Positions 43,573 through 56,407 are shown, counted from the stretch's first letter. The stretch is DNA of 64,000 nucleotides from Calvatia gigantea (GCA_025093985.1 JACAAK010000008.1:1736001-1800000), one strand, 5' to 3'. Notes: a model not told the origin generated them from the sequence alone. Translations and numbers: made by a program.

Positions 43573-45558
43573 TCAACCAAAAATCACTGCACTGGCACCA
43601 GCAAAAGCCTCCGCAGTGAACTCATGTGTGGCGAGGAATGCTATCCTGTCCTTCCGGAGGTCCTCGTTGATCAGCTTGAAATCATATGGATCGCAACTCG
43701 CAATGACGACAATAGGAGTTTGCCTCGGAATCACCTCCACCATCTTCTTCAACACCGACCACTGCCATTGAGCCCTGAAAGCATTCCGAGTCACAAATAT
43801 GACCAGACTTGCCGTCCCGTTATTGAGCACCGGCGGTTCACCCTGCTCATAAACAATATGCTTTACTGCTCCGTGTTCCTCTAGGATTTTGGCGAATTGC
43901 TTGTCATACGGCGGTGCTGTGTTCCTCACAGGCTCTTTATTTTCCCCCTCGCTGTCGACAGCCCGGTTGATTTGCCCTCGCAAGGGGGTCAGGAGGACGA
44001 TCTGCTCCCCCTGTAACGCCTTGAGGGGCAACAACGATCCTGCATCCAAAACCACAGTTGTGCTCCTGCGATATGCATCGAGGCTCAAACGGGAATTCCT
44101 GCCTTTCAACGATGCCCACGTCTCCGTGAAAACGGTCTCCTTCTCCTGGTTCAGAACGCCAGCCCAATCTCCAACGAACCTGCCTTTCATAGCGGCAATC
44201 CTTTCACCAGATCGCTTCAGCTCTTCCGGTGAAAGTCTCCCGTCCTGAACCGCGGTATATATCTGCTCCACTGCCCCCACTTGCCGGCGGTGGGTGTGAC
44301 AAATCATGACTATGTCTGCGCCTGCGGCTAGCGCCCGAACGGCACCTTCCTCGATCCCACATCCACCCTTCTCGACGGCAGCAACTGCGTCCATCTCCAA
44401 ACAATCCGTGACGATCACACCGTTGTACTTCAACTCCTTCCTTAACAAGTCTGTAGTTACCTTGCTGGTGAGCGAGGCTGGAGTATTGTCCCCGGTCACA
44501 AGGGGCAACGCGATGTGTGCCGTCATGATACTAGGGATGTCTGCTGCGATCAAAGCTTGGAAGGGCGGCAGATCGCCGCCAGAGATTTCCTCCTTTGTTT
44601 TGTTGATGATAGGCAGCGCAAGATGGGAATCAACGTGGGTGTCACCATGTCCCGGAAAATGTTTCGCACAAGATGCAACCTTGGAAGAAATGAAACCTTG
44701 GCTAGCTGCTGTAGCGTATTCACCAACAACTTTGGGGTCTGATCGAAGACGAACGTTGTTAGAGTCTTGAAGTCTGTGATTCTCAATATTTCTGCTTACC
44801 GCTTCCGAAAGCCCTCACACCTAAGCTTTTGGATTAGGCAAAGATTTTTGGTGAAGAGAACATTGACTCTTACCGATCACCGGGTTCAAAGGATTTATGT
44901 TGACATCTGCAACCGGGCTATATGTCCAGTTGATGCCAACGAGTGCAAGTTCTTGACCACATGAGGAAGCGATGGATCGAGTTATGTCAATATCACCAAT
45001 GGCGGCCTGGGCCATTGCACCAGGGCTTAATATTGTTTAGAATAATATATGAAGACGGGAGGGTGCAGACGTACAACTGAGTCCCAGCCGAAGGGGAGGA
45101 GAAGGCAGAGACGAGGCCTGCAATTAGGATTGAGCGCCAAATTTTAACTTTACAACGGGGCTGGCTTGGAAAAAATACTCACCGTTCTCTTGATCTATCC
45201 CAATCAGTAAGGGTCGCTCGTGGCCAGCCGATTTCGCAAGCAGCTGAAGGGCTTGCGTCAGTTGCTGGGTTTGTTTTGCGTCTATCGTTTTTTTTTTAGC
45301 CTCCAAGTGGCTTATGCGGTATAAAAAATAAAGAAAAAGAGAGAACGATGGCTCGCACCCTGGATGTTCCTTTTCATGAGGATGATATTTCCTACATAGT
45401 ACTTGGAGATAAGGATCTGGACACCCTCACTGATATCGTGTCCATGAAAACCAAAGACCAAATGCTGGAGATCAACGTGAGTTGTATACCTACCGCGTAT
45501 CAAATGAGGACTATACTTGGCCAATTTCCCTTCGCGTAGCCTCGTCCAAAGCGACCAT
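43573..45558 (-). CDS. Family 3 glycoside hydrolase, NagZ-like beta-N-acetylglucosaminidase
   Basis: Starts at 45558 ([14 protein letters not shown]). An intron (45520 to about 45479) joins this in frame to [19 protein letters not shown]. Further exons carry [12 protein letters not shown], then [18 protein letters not shown] and the hallmark [14 protein letters not shown] (near 44665-44625), whose His and Asp act as the general acid/base pair in NagZ-type enzymes. [11 protein letters not shown] (44420-44388) holds the likely catalytic Asp nucleophile. The long last exon (44553-43573) covers the second domain, about 300 residues, ending SAVIFG. No signal peptide is apparent, suggesting a cytosolic enzyme removing terminal N-acetylhexosamine. 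Other GH3 activities are possible but the KHFPGHG motif favours NagZ type. Divergent from the next gene with a 218-bp shared promoter. Confidence 0.88.
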
Positions 45559-45776
45559 CTTACGTATTAAATTGGGATAAGATATGGTGATAAATCGAAA
45601 ATGTGGTACTCAATAGATCGATTGGTTGACAGTAGAGGTGATTGGGCGCTTTTAAGGACCGCTGGCTTCCATCGGGCCGGAGAGCGGTAACGGGAAGCGA
45701 CGGGATTTTTTCCTCCGGCAATCCGGCAGCAGTTGTGTGCTCTGCCAACAAGAAAGAAATTACTTACACTTGCGAA
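45559..45776. promoter_or_regulatory. Shared divergent promoter region
   Basis: 218 bp between the starts of the glycoside hydrolase (minus) and the unknown gene (plus). I found no convincing TATA box at a fixed distance; assignment rests on geometry only. Confidence 0.4.
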
Positions 45777-46995
45777 ATGGAGGAACGGTCAAAGAAACGA
45801 ACGGTCATTCTCCGTCAAGCAGATGGTTTTCAACGGGGGGATGGACCTCCAAAGCGCCTCCGACCTCCCTTGTTCCGATCTACCTTCCACGATACCCAGC
45901 CATCATCATCCTCGTCGGCTAAGAAGGCTTCAAACCTCCCCCATCCCCAACTCCAGCAACCTGGACCCCAATTTGTGGCGACGCACCCACCAGAAAGCAG
46001 CCATCTTGTAACGGTTCGTCAGCAACCTGTCCCAGCATCTTCTTCACATCAGAATGTGCCGTCTTCGAAATCATCCATTCCGATGAAACGCCGCGAACCC
46101 CCAGCAATCCAGGATATGCAGAGCGCTGGTCGCCCTCTAAAGAACTCGAAACCGTTATCCGCAAGGACACTTCTAGCTGAACTGTCATCTTCATCTGTAG
46201 CCCCACTCAAACCTCTTCAAAAACACGCCCCCCTTGTTCTGGAGTCCCCTGCAACTACAGATACCAGGGAAATGAAACCTCTCTCGACGACTTCTTTCGC
46301 GGCTCTCGCAGACGTCTCCTCGAATAACGATTTTATAGAGATCTCTTCTGTTTTGCTCCAACTCCAAGAACACAACGCTGTCGGCGATCTTCAGGACCAA
46401 AAACAAGACATTTCCCTTAGCCCACGGAAGGGCAAACACACTAGGTCCGTTCTCTTTTTTGTATTTTAACGCCCATAACTGTGGCTAAAGGCACAGAAGA
46501 GGGGGACTGGCGGAGAGAGCGTCCCACCTCTACAAAAAATCTCATACATCTCTATATCTCTGGAGAACTGCCCTCGATGCACAACCTGTTCGACAAACAA
46601 CGCCAGACATCTCTTTTCACGTTTTCAAAATTCTGCATACGGTGTCCAGTGGCATTCATCGATCCTGTCTATCCATAACACTGTCTCGCGTCCATCTCCC
46701 TGTCCGGCCGTTCTCTTCTCGAAAGCAACCTGTATATGTAGTCCTCAGATTTCCCGATGTCTCCGAGACTTCCCCATCGTGTAATCCCTCACACCTCCGG
46801 GAAGGATGCATTTTACACATCTGGCAGCCCTGGTACGAAGTAGCGCTGGTCGATCCTAGTTCCCTCGGCGCTGCCCCAAGCGCGAGCTTACCCCTCTCGT
46901 TGTCGTCCAATGGTTCAGCTAGCATAGATGCCGGCGAAAGCACTCATAATACCGTACTCTTGTGCTCGCGCTTTGTTATAATTCAGGAGGCCTAA
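45777..46995 (+). CDS. Conserved-looking protein of unknown function, 390 residues
   Basis: ATG 45777; exon 1 45777-46444, intron 46445-46490 (46 bp, donor GTCCGT), exon 2 46491-46995; the joined length divides exactly by three. The first ~220 residues are Ser/Pro/Gln-rich and look disordered, with basic patches (KKRT, PKRLRPP). A short SLSPRKGKHTR block precedes the splice. The C-terminal ~165 residues look folded: RASHLYKKSHTSLYLWRTAL, QPVYVVLRFPDV, LREGCILHIWQPWYEV and TVLLCSRFVII, alternating hydrophobic strands that could be an OB-like or other beta fold. I do not recognise the family and infer at most a nuclear role from the basic disordered part. Confidence 0.7.
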
Positions 46996-47087
46996 TCGGA
47001 CTTTGCTTGTATCTATTTGCTCCATAGTGACTGTTGAGATCTTTGAAAGTGCGCGTCCTTTTTCTTTCTCTTCACCTCCACACACCC

Positions 47088-47861
47088 ATGCCGCGCCAAA
47101 AAGACCCTGTGGAAGAATTCGTTTTTGAGGACTCTCAAAGCAGCAACGACCCAAGGTCCGAGATGCAGTACTGCATGCCATCAGCACTGACTTTTTCAGC
47201 AGTCTGGAAAAAGCATTGCTCAAGCATTATGCAGGTTCGCCGCCTCGTCAGGTTCTCGCTTTGTGAAATCGCTAACATCTGCACGTAGCGGTGCAAGAAC
47301 GTAAGAATCAAGCAAAGCAGTTTAAGTTCCTTCAGGCAGCTGAAAACAAACTACTGGAAGAGGTGAGTTCCGCCGTCTCCGCGATCACGTCTTTCAACGA
47401 CTCACAAATGCTCACCAGGCCAATATGACAAACGAAGCAGTACGGAATTGCATCCAGCAGCTGTATCAAAATCATAGTACAACAAAGCTTCCTGCACCTC
47501 ATCTGACCCCGTCAATGTAGGGAATCGTTGTACACAGCATTCATCTTCGAACATGCATCATCCGAGGACAGGATCAGGACACTCTGGGACCAAATTCGCA
47601 GTCTCAAGGAAAAATACGTTGTGAGTGTGATGACAATTTCGCGCTCTTCAGCGTCTCATCAACTAACTCTAATAGGCCACCCTCGAGGACCTTCAAAAGA
47701 GCCAGATCGCGCGCGAAGCGCAAATCGGAGAGAAACAGGTATCGGGCTTGTCCAAGATTCTGACGGCATGCGAAGGTCAATACATAATACTGGTTCTCTC
47801 TGACTAGCGCTCATCCGAGTACAAAGACTATGAACATGTTGTAGAGCAGATGTCGGATTAA
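47088..47861 (+). CDS. Small coiled-coil protein of unknown function
   Basis: ATG 47088 (MPRQKDPVEEFVFEDSQSSN). Exon 1 ends 47155, intron 47156-47199 (44 bp), exon 2 47200-47234, intron 47235-47288, then AVQERKNQAKQFKFLQAAEN. Later exons give NMTNEAVRNCIQQLYQ, SLYTAFIFEHASSEDRIRTL, WDQIRSLKEKY, ATLEDLQKSQIAREAQIGEK and finally RSSEYKDYEHVVEQMSD with TAA at 47859-47861. Heptad-like spacing of Leu, Ile, Phe and charged residues suggests a helical coiled coil of roughly 180 residues. One junction before SLYTAF (near 47470-47520) was not resolved. Family unknown; such small proteins are often subunits of larger complexes, but that is a guess. It ends 108 bp before the resolvase start. Confidence 0.62.
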
Positions 47862-47969
47862 AGTCGGAATAAATCCTGAGCAAAACGCGTGAATTTGACC
47901 ACGTGATCGCGTTCAATTAATGCGCATGAACTTTTCAACTTTTTAAGTAAAGTTGAGCTTCGGCCTTCC

Positions 47970-50690
47970 ATGGGTGTCGCAGGACTTTGGGATGTACGTA
48001 TCCTTTTATTAAATGCTCTTCAGATTTTTGAATATACCCAAACCCTCAGATATTAAAACCCGTGGCTAAAACGCGTTCTCTTACAGAACTAGCCGTGACA
48101 GATGGCTTTCAAGCTAATCCTCAAGGCCTCAGAGGATATCGCATTGGAATCGATGCCAGCATATGGTTCTTCCACGCTGAATATGGGAAGGAAGGAGAAA
48201 ATCCTGTCTTACGAACTCTGTTCTTTCGCTGCGCGACACTCATGAAAGCACCATTTCTTCCTCTCTTTGTATTTGATGGACCTAGACGTCCTGCATTCAA
48301 ACGAGGCAAACGCATTAGCAAGTCGGATAACAAACTCATTCCCGGGATGAAAAGAATCGTCGAAGCGTTTGGTTTTGAGTGGAGAATGGTGAGGCTGTTT
48401 TTGCTCACGCACACCCTCCCATTGATTGGTTATTCTAGGCACCAGGAGAGGCGGAAGCGGAACTGGCGTACCTCAATCGTACTGGCGTTATCGACGGAAT
48501 ACTATCGGACGACGTTGATAATTTTCTCTTTGGGGCTTTAACTGTCATTCGCAAGTGAGTTGCCAGCTGGTTCAGGGTACTCGGGGTTCCATATCAACCT
48601 CAACCCATCCTTGCAGCCAAAGCAATAACCTTTCTGGTAACAAGTCCAATCCAACCTTGAACTCCGAGGGCAAAGATGACAAGAATCATACCCGGGTTTT
48701 TCGTTCTCAAGACATCCACGACCACCCAGATGTCCAGCTCACTCGTGGTGGATTGATTCTAATTGGACTTTTGAGAGGTGGTGACTACGGGGAAGGTCTA
48801 GAAGGCTGCGGCGTCACCACTGCCCACGCCCTTGCTCGATGCGGGTTTGGTGACACTCTGTATGAAGCTGCGTGCAGCCTTTCGCCTGAAGGATTGTCCA
48901 TCTTCCTGGAAGACTGGCGACAGGGACTCAGGCGCGAGCTGAAAACCAACTCCCGAGGTTTCCTGGCGCGTAAATCCATCACCCTTTCCGACTCTATTCC
49001 TGACACCTTTCCCAAAATTGACATCCTCCTCGCCTATGTTCAACCGATTACCTCAGAAAGTCTTGGGCGTGCTGACGCAAACTCTAAGATTGCCTGGTCA
49101 AAAGAGCCAAACATTGCTGCTTTAGCAGGCGCATGTGAACTGTTTTTCGAATGGGGCTACCGGGAAGCCGTCATCAAACGCTTTAGGACAGTAGTGTGGC
49201 CTGGAGCTGTCCTTCGAATACTGCGACGCGCAGTTCTTGACGTCGACGGCCTCTCTTCCCCCTCCATCCTCCATACCCCCGGTCGTGTGACTGCCGATAA
49301 GGGGGACGGGTATGGCACACCTTCCAAGATGATTGCTAAGCATTTCTCTGCTATTCGTTTGGAATCAGACGATGAGTCTACGGAGGCAACATCCGACCAA
49401 GCTTTGCGGCTTATTGTCAGTATTTCGAGAGAACGAACTCATACCTCAACCGATGGCCTCCTTGAATATCGGCTGGAGGTTGCGCCCGGCCAACTTGTTC
49501 AGATTGCGGAATCTGGACTTCAAGGTTTGCGCCATCCCGAAGGACCTAATGAATGGGCGTATGAGGATGAAGGGGATGAAGAGGAGGACGAAAGAGGTCG
49601 AAGAAAGAATGGGAAAGGCAAAGGACCTGTCGATCCCCAAGATCCCCTCCGCCTTTGGATGCCGGCTTGCATGGTCGACGTTGTCGAGAAGAAGTTGGTG
49701 AAAGACTTTAAAGATGCCCAGGGGCGCAAAAAGCAGAAAAGACGAGTTCCTCCTCAGACGAAAAGTGTCGCACTCAAAGAAGCATCACCCGACCCACCGT
49801 CTCGTAAAGCAAAGTCCAACGCCGCGCCCCCCGCTACAAACGCCATTTCACAACCCGATCCTCCCGCTCAAACCCTCGATGACTTCCTGCCCCGCACGCC
49901 CTCTCATCCAAAACCTCATCCACTTTCTTCTAAAATCGATGCCAGAAGAGAAGAAGAAGAAAGTTTGGAAAGCGAAGGTGAATTACCTACAATCCCAGGC
50001 CCCAAACTCACGGGCCTGTCGCCTGTTAGCAAACCACCCAACGCCACGTCCAACAAACTGTCACGAACCAGCCGGGTTGCTGCCATGTTCAACCCCCCTA
50101 CGTCCTTTTCGTCATCACTCCCATCCCCAAAAACAATCGAAAGCAACCTCATACTGACTGATTCTGAAGGGGAACTTCCCGCCGACATCTATCAGACAAT
50201 GCGACCAAAGAAGCCAACCCTGAATACTTCAAGCAAGATCCAAGGATATATATCGTTATCGGACAGTTCTGATAATCCCATCAGGCCCACCTCACTTACC
50301 AGCCGGACGCGGAAGGGAAACAGACAGGAAGTAACAGCGCAACAGACTTTATTTTCTCATACGGAACACACACGTCGACGTCGGGAGAAGCGTATTGGAA
50401 GCCGGGTTAACGGGAACGGCACTCAGCAAATCGCCAAATCTCCAAAGAAGTCGAAGGCGTATATATCCCCCCAAAACAAGGGTCCTGTCAAAAAACCACC
50501 GCGTTCAACGGACAAGTCTTCAGTAATTTTTGTTGAGGACGAGGACGAGGATGCCGGATACTCAGGTGCTTCGCGGCCAAATATCGCCCCACTCCAATTG
50601 GCGCGTGCTCGAACAAAGGGAAAGGCAACAGTGTTACCGAATTGTCCAAAGCCAGCCGCCGCTGAAGGGGATATCATTGATTTAACATGA
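47970..50690 (+). CDS. Yen1/GEN1-type Holliday junction resolvase (Rad2/XPG family)
   Basis: Four exons: 47970-47993, 48050-48388, 48439-48554, 48617-50690; 2553 nt, 850 residues. N-domain: MGVAGLWDILKPVAKTRSLT, GYRIGIDASIWFFHAEYG and PLFVFDGPRRPAFKRGKR. I-domain: APGEAEAELAYLNRTGVIDG then ILSDDVDNFLFGA, so the metal-binding acidic residues are intact. Helix-hairpin-helix part: LRGGDYGEGLEGCGVTTAHA. A chromodomain-like segment follows (LLEYRLEVAPGQLVQIAE near 49462-49515), as in GEN1 and Yen1 rather than Fen1 or Exo1. The long basic, Ser/Pro-rich C-terminal half has SUMO-interaction-like cores VIFVEDEDED and the extreme C-terminal IIDLT. The enzyme cuts four-way DNA junctions with symmetrical nicks in the nucleus. 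Convergent with tuberin, 135 bp between stops. Confidence 0.9.
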
Positions 50691-50825
50691 CAATAGCATC
50701 CGTAAACTAGCAAATAGGTGTATTGCTACGCTGTACGCTACCCTCCAACTTGCAATAACTGACTCATGCAAAGTGTCCCATCCTGACTGAGCGAGACTTG
50801 TCCGAAGTGGACTAAACGAAGTGGA

Positions 50826-53800
50826 CTAAAACTTGTGTGTGAAATCTCTGGAAGCTTCTTGATTAAAAATACCTTCGGAAGACTTGACGTCCTCCGGCTT
50901 GGTGAGTTGATTCTTAAAGCGGCGAATAGCTTCCAGGCGCGCAGACCAGTTGGTTTTTACCTCCACATGAACAGTGTCCTTTTGAGTTTGTGAAAAAACC
51001 GCAGCGAACCAATCTGCCAGTAGACTAAGGTGTCGGACAAGAAGGGGGAGATTTTCAGCGGATATGAGTTTAAAGTTACCAACAGGAGCAAACTCCGTCA
51101 TTCCAGGAGCCCGCTGAACGGTGACCTTGAAGTATTCATTTTCGTGATGATTGTCGGAGAACGCGGCCATGGCGCCAAGTGAATGGGGTTCGATGACAAT
51201 GTTGACAAACTGGAATTGTGTTGCCAACGTGTCGAAACGATAAGGCCTCCCAGAGTCGTTCCAAATTATCCTAACGTAATCGTTGCCAATATGACGTTTT
51301 TTGAAATTGAAATGTGGGTCGTGGGGATGAGAGGGCATCATAGTTGCCGTGTGATACAGGATTTGCCCTATGTCATCCCACCACGCATAGGCATATTCAC
51401 CATCCTCGTCCGGTTCGAGACCTCCAGCATAAACATCAACCTGTCCGCGTAAATTGACCAAGCGGCCGAGTCGTTCGAGGAAACGAGTGTATGCAGGAGA
51501 CCCATGTGTGTTTCCAAGGATATCACGTTCGTCGGACTGACCAGGGGCGACGTACATGATCCCGACTTTGTGTGTATCAATGACGGGTACCCGATCCAGC
51601 GTAGAGAGAAAGCGCGATAAACCAGGTGCGTCTTCCACCTTCTGTAGGTCTGTGGTTCCAGATGGGTAGGAAGAGAGTTGAAGAACAACATAAGAAGGGT
51701 CTAGAAGGACATCCTTCCGTCTCTGCGATGGTGCAGTTTTACTCCAAACATATCCAGTGATGGGATCTGGTCGAGGTGGCTCGGGTGGGGGTTCATCATT
51801 TTCTACCTTGAGTGCTTCTTGGAACTCTTCCTAATTTCAAATATCAGCACAAGTGAGGACGCGGGTGGAAGTCACATACTTCTTCCAGGATCTTCCCTGT
51901 CTCTTCAGGTAGCGCTCCCGTAATTGATAGGACTCTCGTAGGATTCCTATTTAACATAAGGCCCGCAGGTACGGATGAGATATCCGGTGACACATCACCC
52001 GGTCCGATCATGGGCACGTTCTCGACATGGCAGATGAGCTTTGAAAAGCCCGATGGACGTCTGGAGAGAACCTCAACCCAACCAGCGCGTGGCAATGCAT
52101 TGACAGTAACGACCGCATTACCAGCTAACCACGTTTTGGATGGCTGTAAAACATCGGAAGGGCTTGACTCCGGCGAATGACTAGCAGGACTCATGACAAC
52201 ACTGCTGAACGGGGAAGTAGCGGGGCGTGGGTCCGCGGATGCGTAAGCATAACGGGCAAGCCAATCGAAGCAGACCTCGGTTGGAATATCCAACTCCTGG
52301 TTCCCCTCGTTTGCGAGCATGAGCTGACGAGTCACGTAAGGGATGTGTTTGGGACGATCTAGTAGCTTGAGAGCTAAGAACCAGATATACACGGTTAGAT
52401 ATGACATAACCCGGACGTATTGTGACAAAGCCCATGAGATCATAGGCGAAGCATTCCGGCGGTTGTAGTGCTGCAGATATTGTAGAGCAACTCCAAAAAC
52501 CATCTTATAATCTGCTTCCGTGAAATTGGCATAGAGTGCAGGTAATGTTCCAACAATGGAAAGGAAGCCTAGGATATGCACAGACATGTTGGGATTAGAC
52601 ATGATTCGGGAAAGCTTCTCAAGGATCCTGGACATGCATTTCGTGACGGATGATTGGAGTTCGAAAGCAGAAAGAGTAAGTGCATGTAGACAGCACTTGA
52701 TCGTTGAGAGCTGGCCATCAAGGCCCTGCTGAAAAACTTCGACCAGAACGTGGCGCTGATGAAGCTCAAAACATCTCCGGTAGCTAACTAACACGGACAG
52801 AGAGTGATACGCCAATCCTTGGGCGTCCCTTGGTTTCAATCCAAGTGGCCATTCCTCGACGTGGAACCCTAGTTCCCCCTTCAAAATTCCAGTGCACAAG
52901 ACGTTGAGTAGGCGTGAAATAAGCTGACGGCATAAGGGCCCACAGAACAAGTGCTTGTTGGATAGTTGTGTTGGCAAGTGGCAAAGAATATAAGATAGCA
53001 CATCCCAACTTGTTTCTCTTTCCAATATATCGATGATGGCCCTTAGGTATTTCGAGATCCCCAGTACTATCCGACTACCGGAGACCTCGGGATGATAGGA
53101 AATGAGGGCCTCACTTGGAGAATCCATAGCCGCGACCGCGAAAGGAAGCACCTCAGGGTAGTACCAAAGGGGGTGACGGGGTTTCTTGGTCACTTCAGGT
53201 GGTATAACCCGGCCAGGAGCTCGCGAGCGGCTTCTGCTGGTTGTTGATCGAGACAGCCTGCCTGCTCCCCGTCCACTTGACGCTTGCCTTTCTCCATGCT
53301 CCTGCTGGCGAGGGCGCGATCTCCTGACCTCTGGGTAATCGTCGTCAGGGTCCTCAATATTTCTCTCAGTTGAAGGGAGCAATGAGCGATTAATCAGCCC
53401 CGATAGCATAGCAACTTGGCCGTCCTTATCATAAGTTCGGTCTATGAAAAAGATATTGTGGTCTCGGTCAGCACGTAGTCGCATCAGGAATTGAAGAGCT
53501 GTCACTCGACCACTGGCGGATTGCCCTCCGGTGAGGATGTCGAGAAGTGTCTGATAGAGCAGGGCCGCAAGTCGGTGAAGACGATCTTCGAGAACATGAG
53601 GGGTGAATGCGAATTGAGAAAAGGCATTCGCAATTGTCGCCACTGCGGACACCACGCGAGAAGGTTTCGGCCTTTCAGGGGCTGTATGTGGTAGTGGCTC
53701 TGGTAAATCTTCTGTGACGGGAGGAGGTTGGTTGACCTGAGATCGGGCAACACCAGCAGAAGCGAATGATGTAAGCAGAGACATCACAGAAGGAATAGTA

Positions 53801-56407
53801 GATTCCTTCTCTTTCTCCTTCCCACCATTCTGGAAGTCGGATTGCATACGGGAAAGAATTGGGGAAACGACATTGGAAGGAGCAGCGCTGAGTGTGACGG
53901 CCGAAGAGGGTGTTTGAGGTTCTCCAGGCGTAGCAGATTGGGCGTCCGCCGTTTCTTCCGCTTCTTCAATGGGGCGTTCCAGGCCCACAGTCTTGAGCAA
54001 CTCAACAATTTCATTAATCTCCTCTCCGTCTGCTGGGACTCCTTCAATAGCCCGAAGGACAATTTCGTCGCCAAGGACCTGCCACATTAGATCACCGTCT
54101 TCACTTTCACCATCAGGCGCTCCGACCCATTTCTTGCAGAACTTCAACACCAGATCGGCCAATGGGCGGCGATATGATGTCATGTCTCTTACGGTGTCAT
54201 AAACAATGGCCAAAGCCTCTATGACCGCAAGTTTCGTCAAAGGTCGCTGAGAGCTGACGACAATAGGGTTTCCAAACAAAATTTCCCAGTTCTGTAACCA
54301 ATTGGGGGAGGTGGGCGAAAGGTCATGCTGTTCCAGCATAAATCCAGGTATCCGAGCGGTGTCCTGATCAGTAAGGTTATCGGCGATGGAGATCAAGGTA
54401 GTGGATAAGAGAGGATTGAGGTTGCCAGTGTGATCCCTCGCAAGCAACGACGTTATGGACTTAAGCAACGGTGTTGGTGCACTGGCAGGATTCCCTAGTG
54501 GAACAACGAGCAGGGAGCCATCTGGGTTCCTAAAGAGGAAGGTGAGCGGCGGAGTGAAATACGAAACTTCGCACTTGCCTGAGAGGTGGAATATATTTAC
54601 ACAGACTATATAAAGTCCCACCTACAAACGCAGCTTCCTCATCGTTCAAACCCAGACTGTCTTCCTCCCTCGAATCCACTTCTTGAAGTATGTCCTTCAG
54701 CAACCCTGCCGCCTCCTCCAGGATCTTGTCAACCCAGAGACGTTCCCGATCCCAACTCTCTTTTAAGGTGTCCTTATCGGGTTCGGTAACGGTAGGGGTA
54801 TGTTGACCCTCCCCAATCCAAGCAACCCAATCAGTCACACTCTCCGCTAGAGCTGGACCGATCCTTCGAGCGTCCCAGCCGTTCGGACTACTCCCGAGGC
54901 CAATTCCAGCGTTCGCAGCATCCTCCTTTGGCCATGCCTTCTCCATCAGATCTTGCTCCACATCTATGTGTGAAGGGGCGCCAGTATAGGAGTAACCAAT
55001 AGAAGTCTCACGCAAGATGTAAGCACGGGCAAGTCTTGCGACAAGTGTACGGCGTACTTGGCTCCGAAGCATTCGATGTGCTCCAAGAGAGGTAAAGATG
55101 CCAAGCTGGAGAGATTTCCAAGGGATTTTGTGTGATGTAGGCTGGGGAGCATCAGCGTCGCTTGCCTGCTGAGGCAAATATGGGCCCTCTGTTTCACCTT
55201 CACCTTCCCCTGGAAATCTAGGATACAGGCAACGTTTGAGGATCCCCATGCAAGTCGCTGAGTAGGGACCCGTATAGATCGATGACAAAGCTTCCAGAAT
55301 TTTATCTTCCAACAAAAGTTTCTTGCGCGAATGAGCAAGGACGCTGAGTCGTGGAAGTGGAGAAGCAGAAAAGGCAAGTGCACGAAACAGAAGAGATAGA
55401 ATACCTTCAAGAAACGGTGGAGACAGTGTCTTAACCTGTGTCTGAAGGTAATCAAGGTATATCGTGATAGCAAGTTCGGCTGGTTGCCTAAATGGATTTT
55501 GAGATGCGGAAAGAGGCACCGGCACGGACGGAGATGTGAGAGACGTTGTCGAAAGAGACGACGTATTTCGTCGATGAAGGCCATAAGTTGACTGAGAACT
55601 CGATGCCAGGGAATCCGATGACGCCGAGGGTTTGTTTGGACTATGCGAACCATCGGGAGTGATTATTGAGTGGTCAACAAGGCTGGCAAAAAAGCGGATC
55701 ATGGAAGAAGTTGTGTTCTCCGGAAGTCGAGCCATGTTTTCGGGCTTGTTGAGAATATCAAACATAAACTTTACGAGAACATCTACACTCCTCTCCCTCT
55801 CTGCTCTCTCCGCCCGATCCAAGTCCGCATCACCTCTCAACAAGCCGACAAATGCGCCCTCTATCCACCACTTGATGACATTTATCAACGCAACTTCGAT
55901 ACCAACGATGTCGGCACCATGCTTCGTTAGAGCCCTTAGAGCCTTGCACCTGGGTTCCCAGAGTTCCGCCACCCATGAAACACCTGATCCCAAGAACAGG
56001 GAAAAGAAAGATAGACGATCAGCCGTCTCAACCACGATCGCTTCTGGGTTCTCCCAGTAGGAAGAGATGATGTCGAACCCAACTGCCTGAAAGGACAACG
56101 GGCCATTAATGTCACAAAGGGAGGAAAGGATCGGGCTAATGACAGCGCGACGGGGCAATGGTGAAGCCGTAGTCAAGAGCCCTGCCAATGCCCGTGCATG
56201 TGCAAGACTGGGAACAGCTGGGGGCTTGAGAGCCTCAATCAAAGCGTCCAAGGAGAGCGACTGCTGGTTCGAGGTGGGCATATTTGTCTGGGAGGGGGTG
56301 GGTTGGTCCGATTTATGTCTCCGCCACCCAAACGGCGCGAATGAGGTCGTATTCGCACGTTGACGAGGCTTCCCGAATGAACTCGCATCTTGCTGCTGCC
56401 GGGACAT
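50826..56407 (-). CDS. Tuberin (TSC2) homologue with C-terminal RapGAP domain
   Basis: Start ATG 56407 (MSRQQQDASSFGKPRQRANT). Large exon 56407-54579, GC-AG intron 54578-54530, exon 54529 to about 51883, short intron, last exon to the stop at 50826; roughly 1,800 residues. The N-terminal and middle parts are long alpha-helical repeat sequence with disordered Ser/Pro stretches, as in tuberin. The C-terminus is a RapGAP domain: VPVIDTHKVGIMYVAPGQ, WWDDIGQILYHTATMMPS and KKRHIGNDYVRIIWNDSGR, with the catalytic Asn thumb in HIGND near 51284. Tuberin with its partner TSC1 is the GAP that turns off the Rheb GTPase and so restrains TORC1. The final residues after the GAP domain are short. Spliced coordinates between 51832 and 51883 are approximate. 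Confidence 0.88.

Noticed and set aside
54964..55653. 229-codon minus-strand open frame inside the tuberin gene
   Set aside because: Overlaps the tuberin exon in another frame and is Arg/His/Leu-rich without domain features; typical shadow of a long coding exon.
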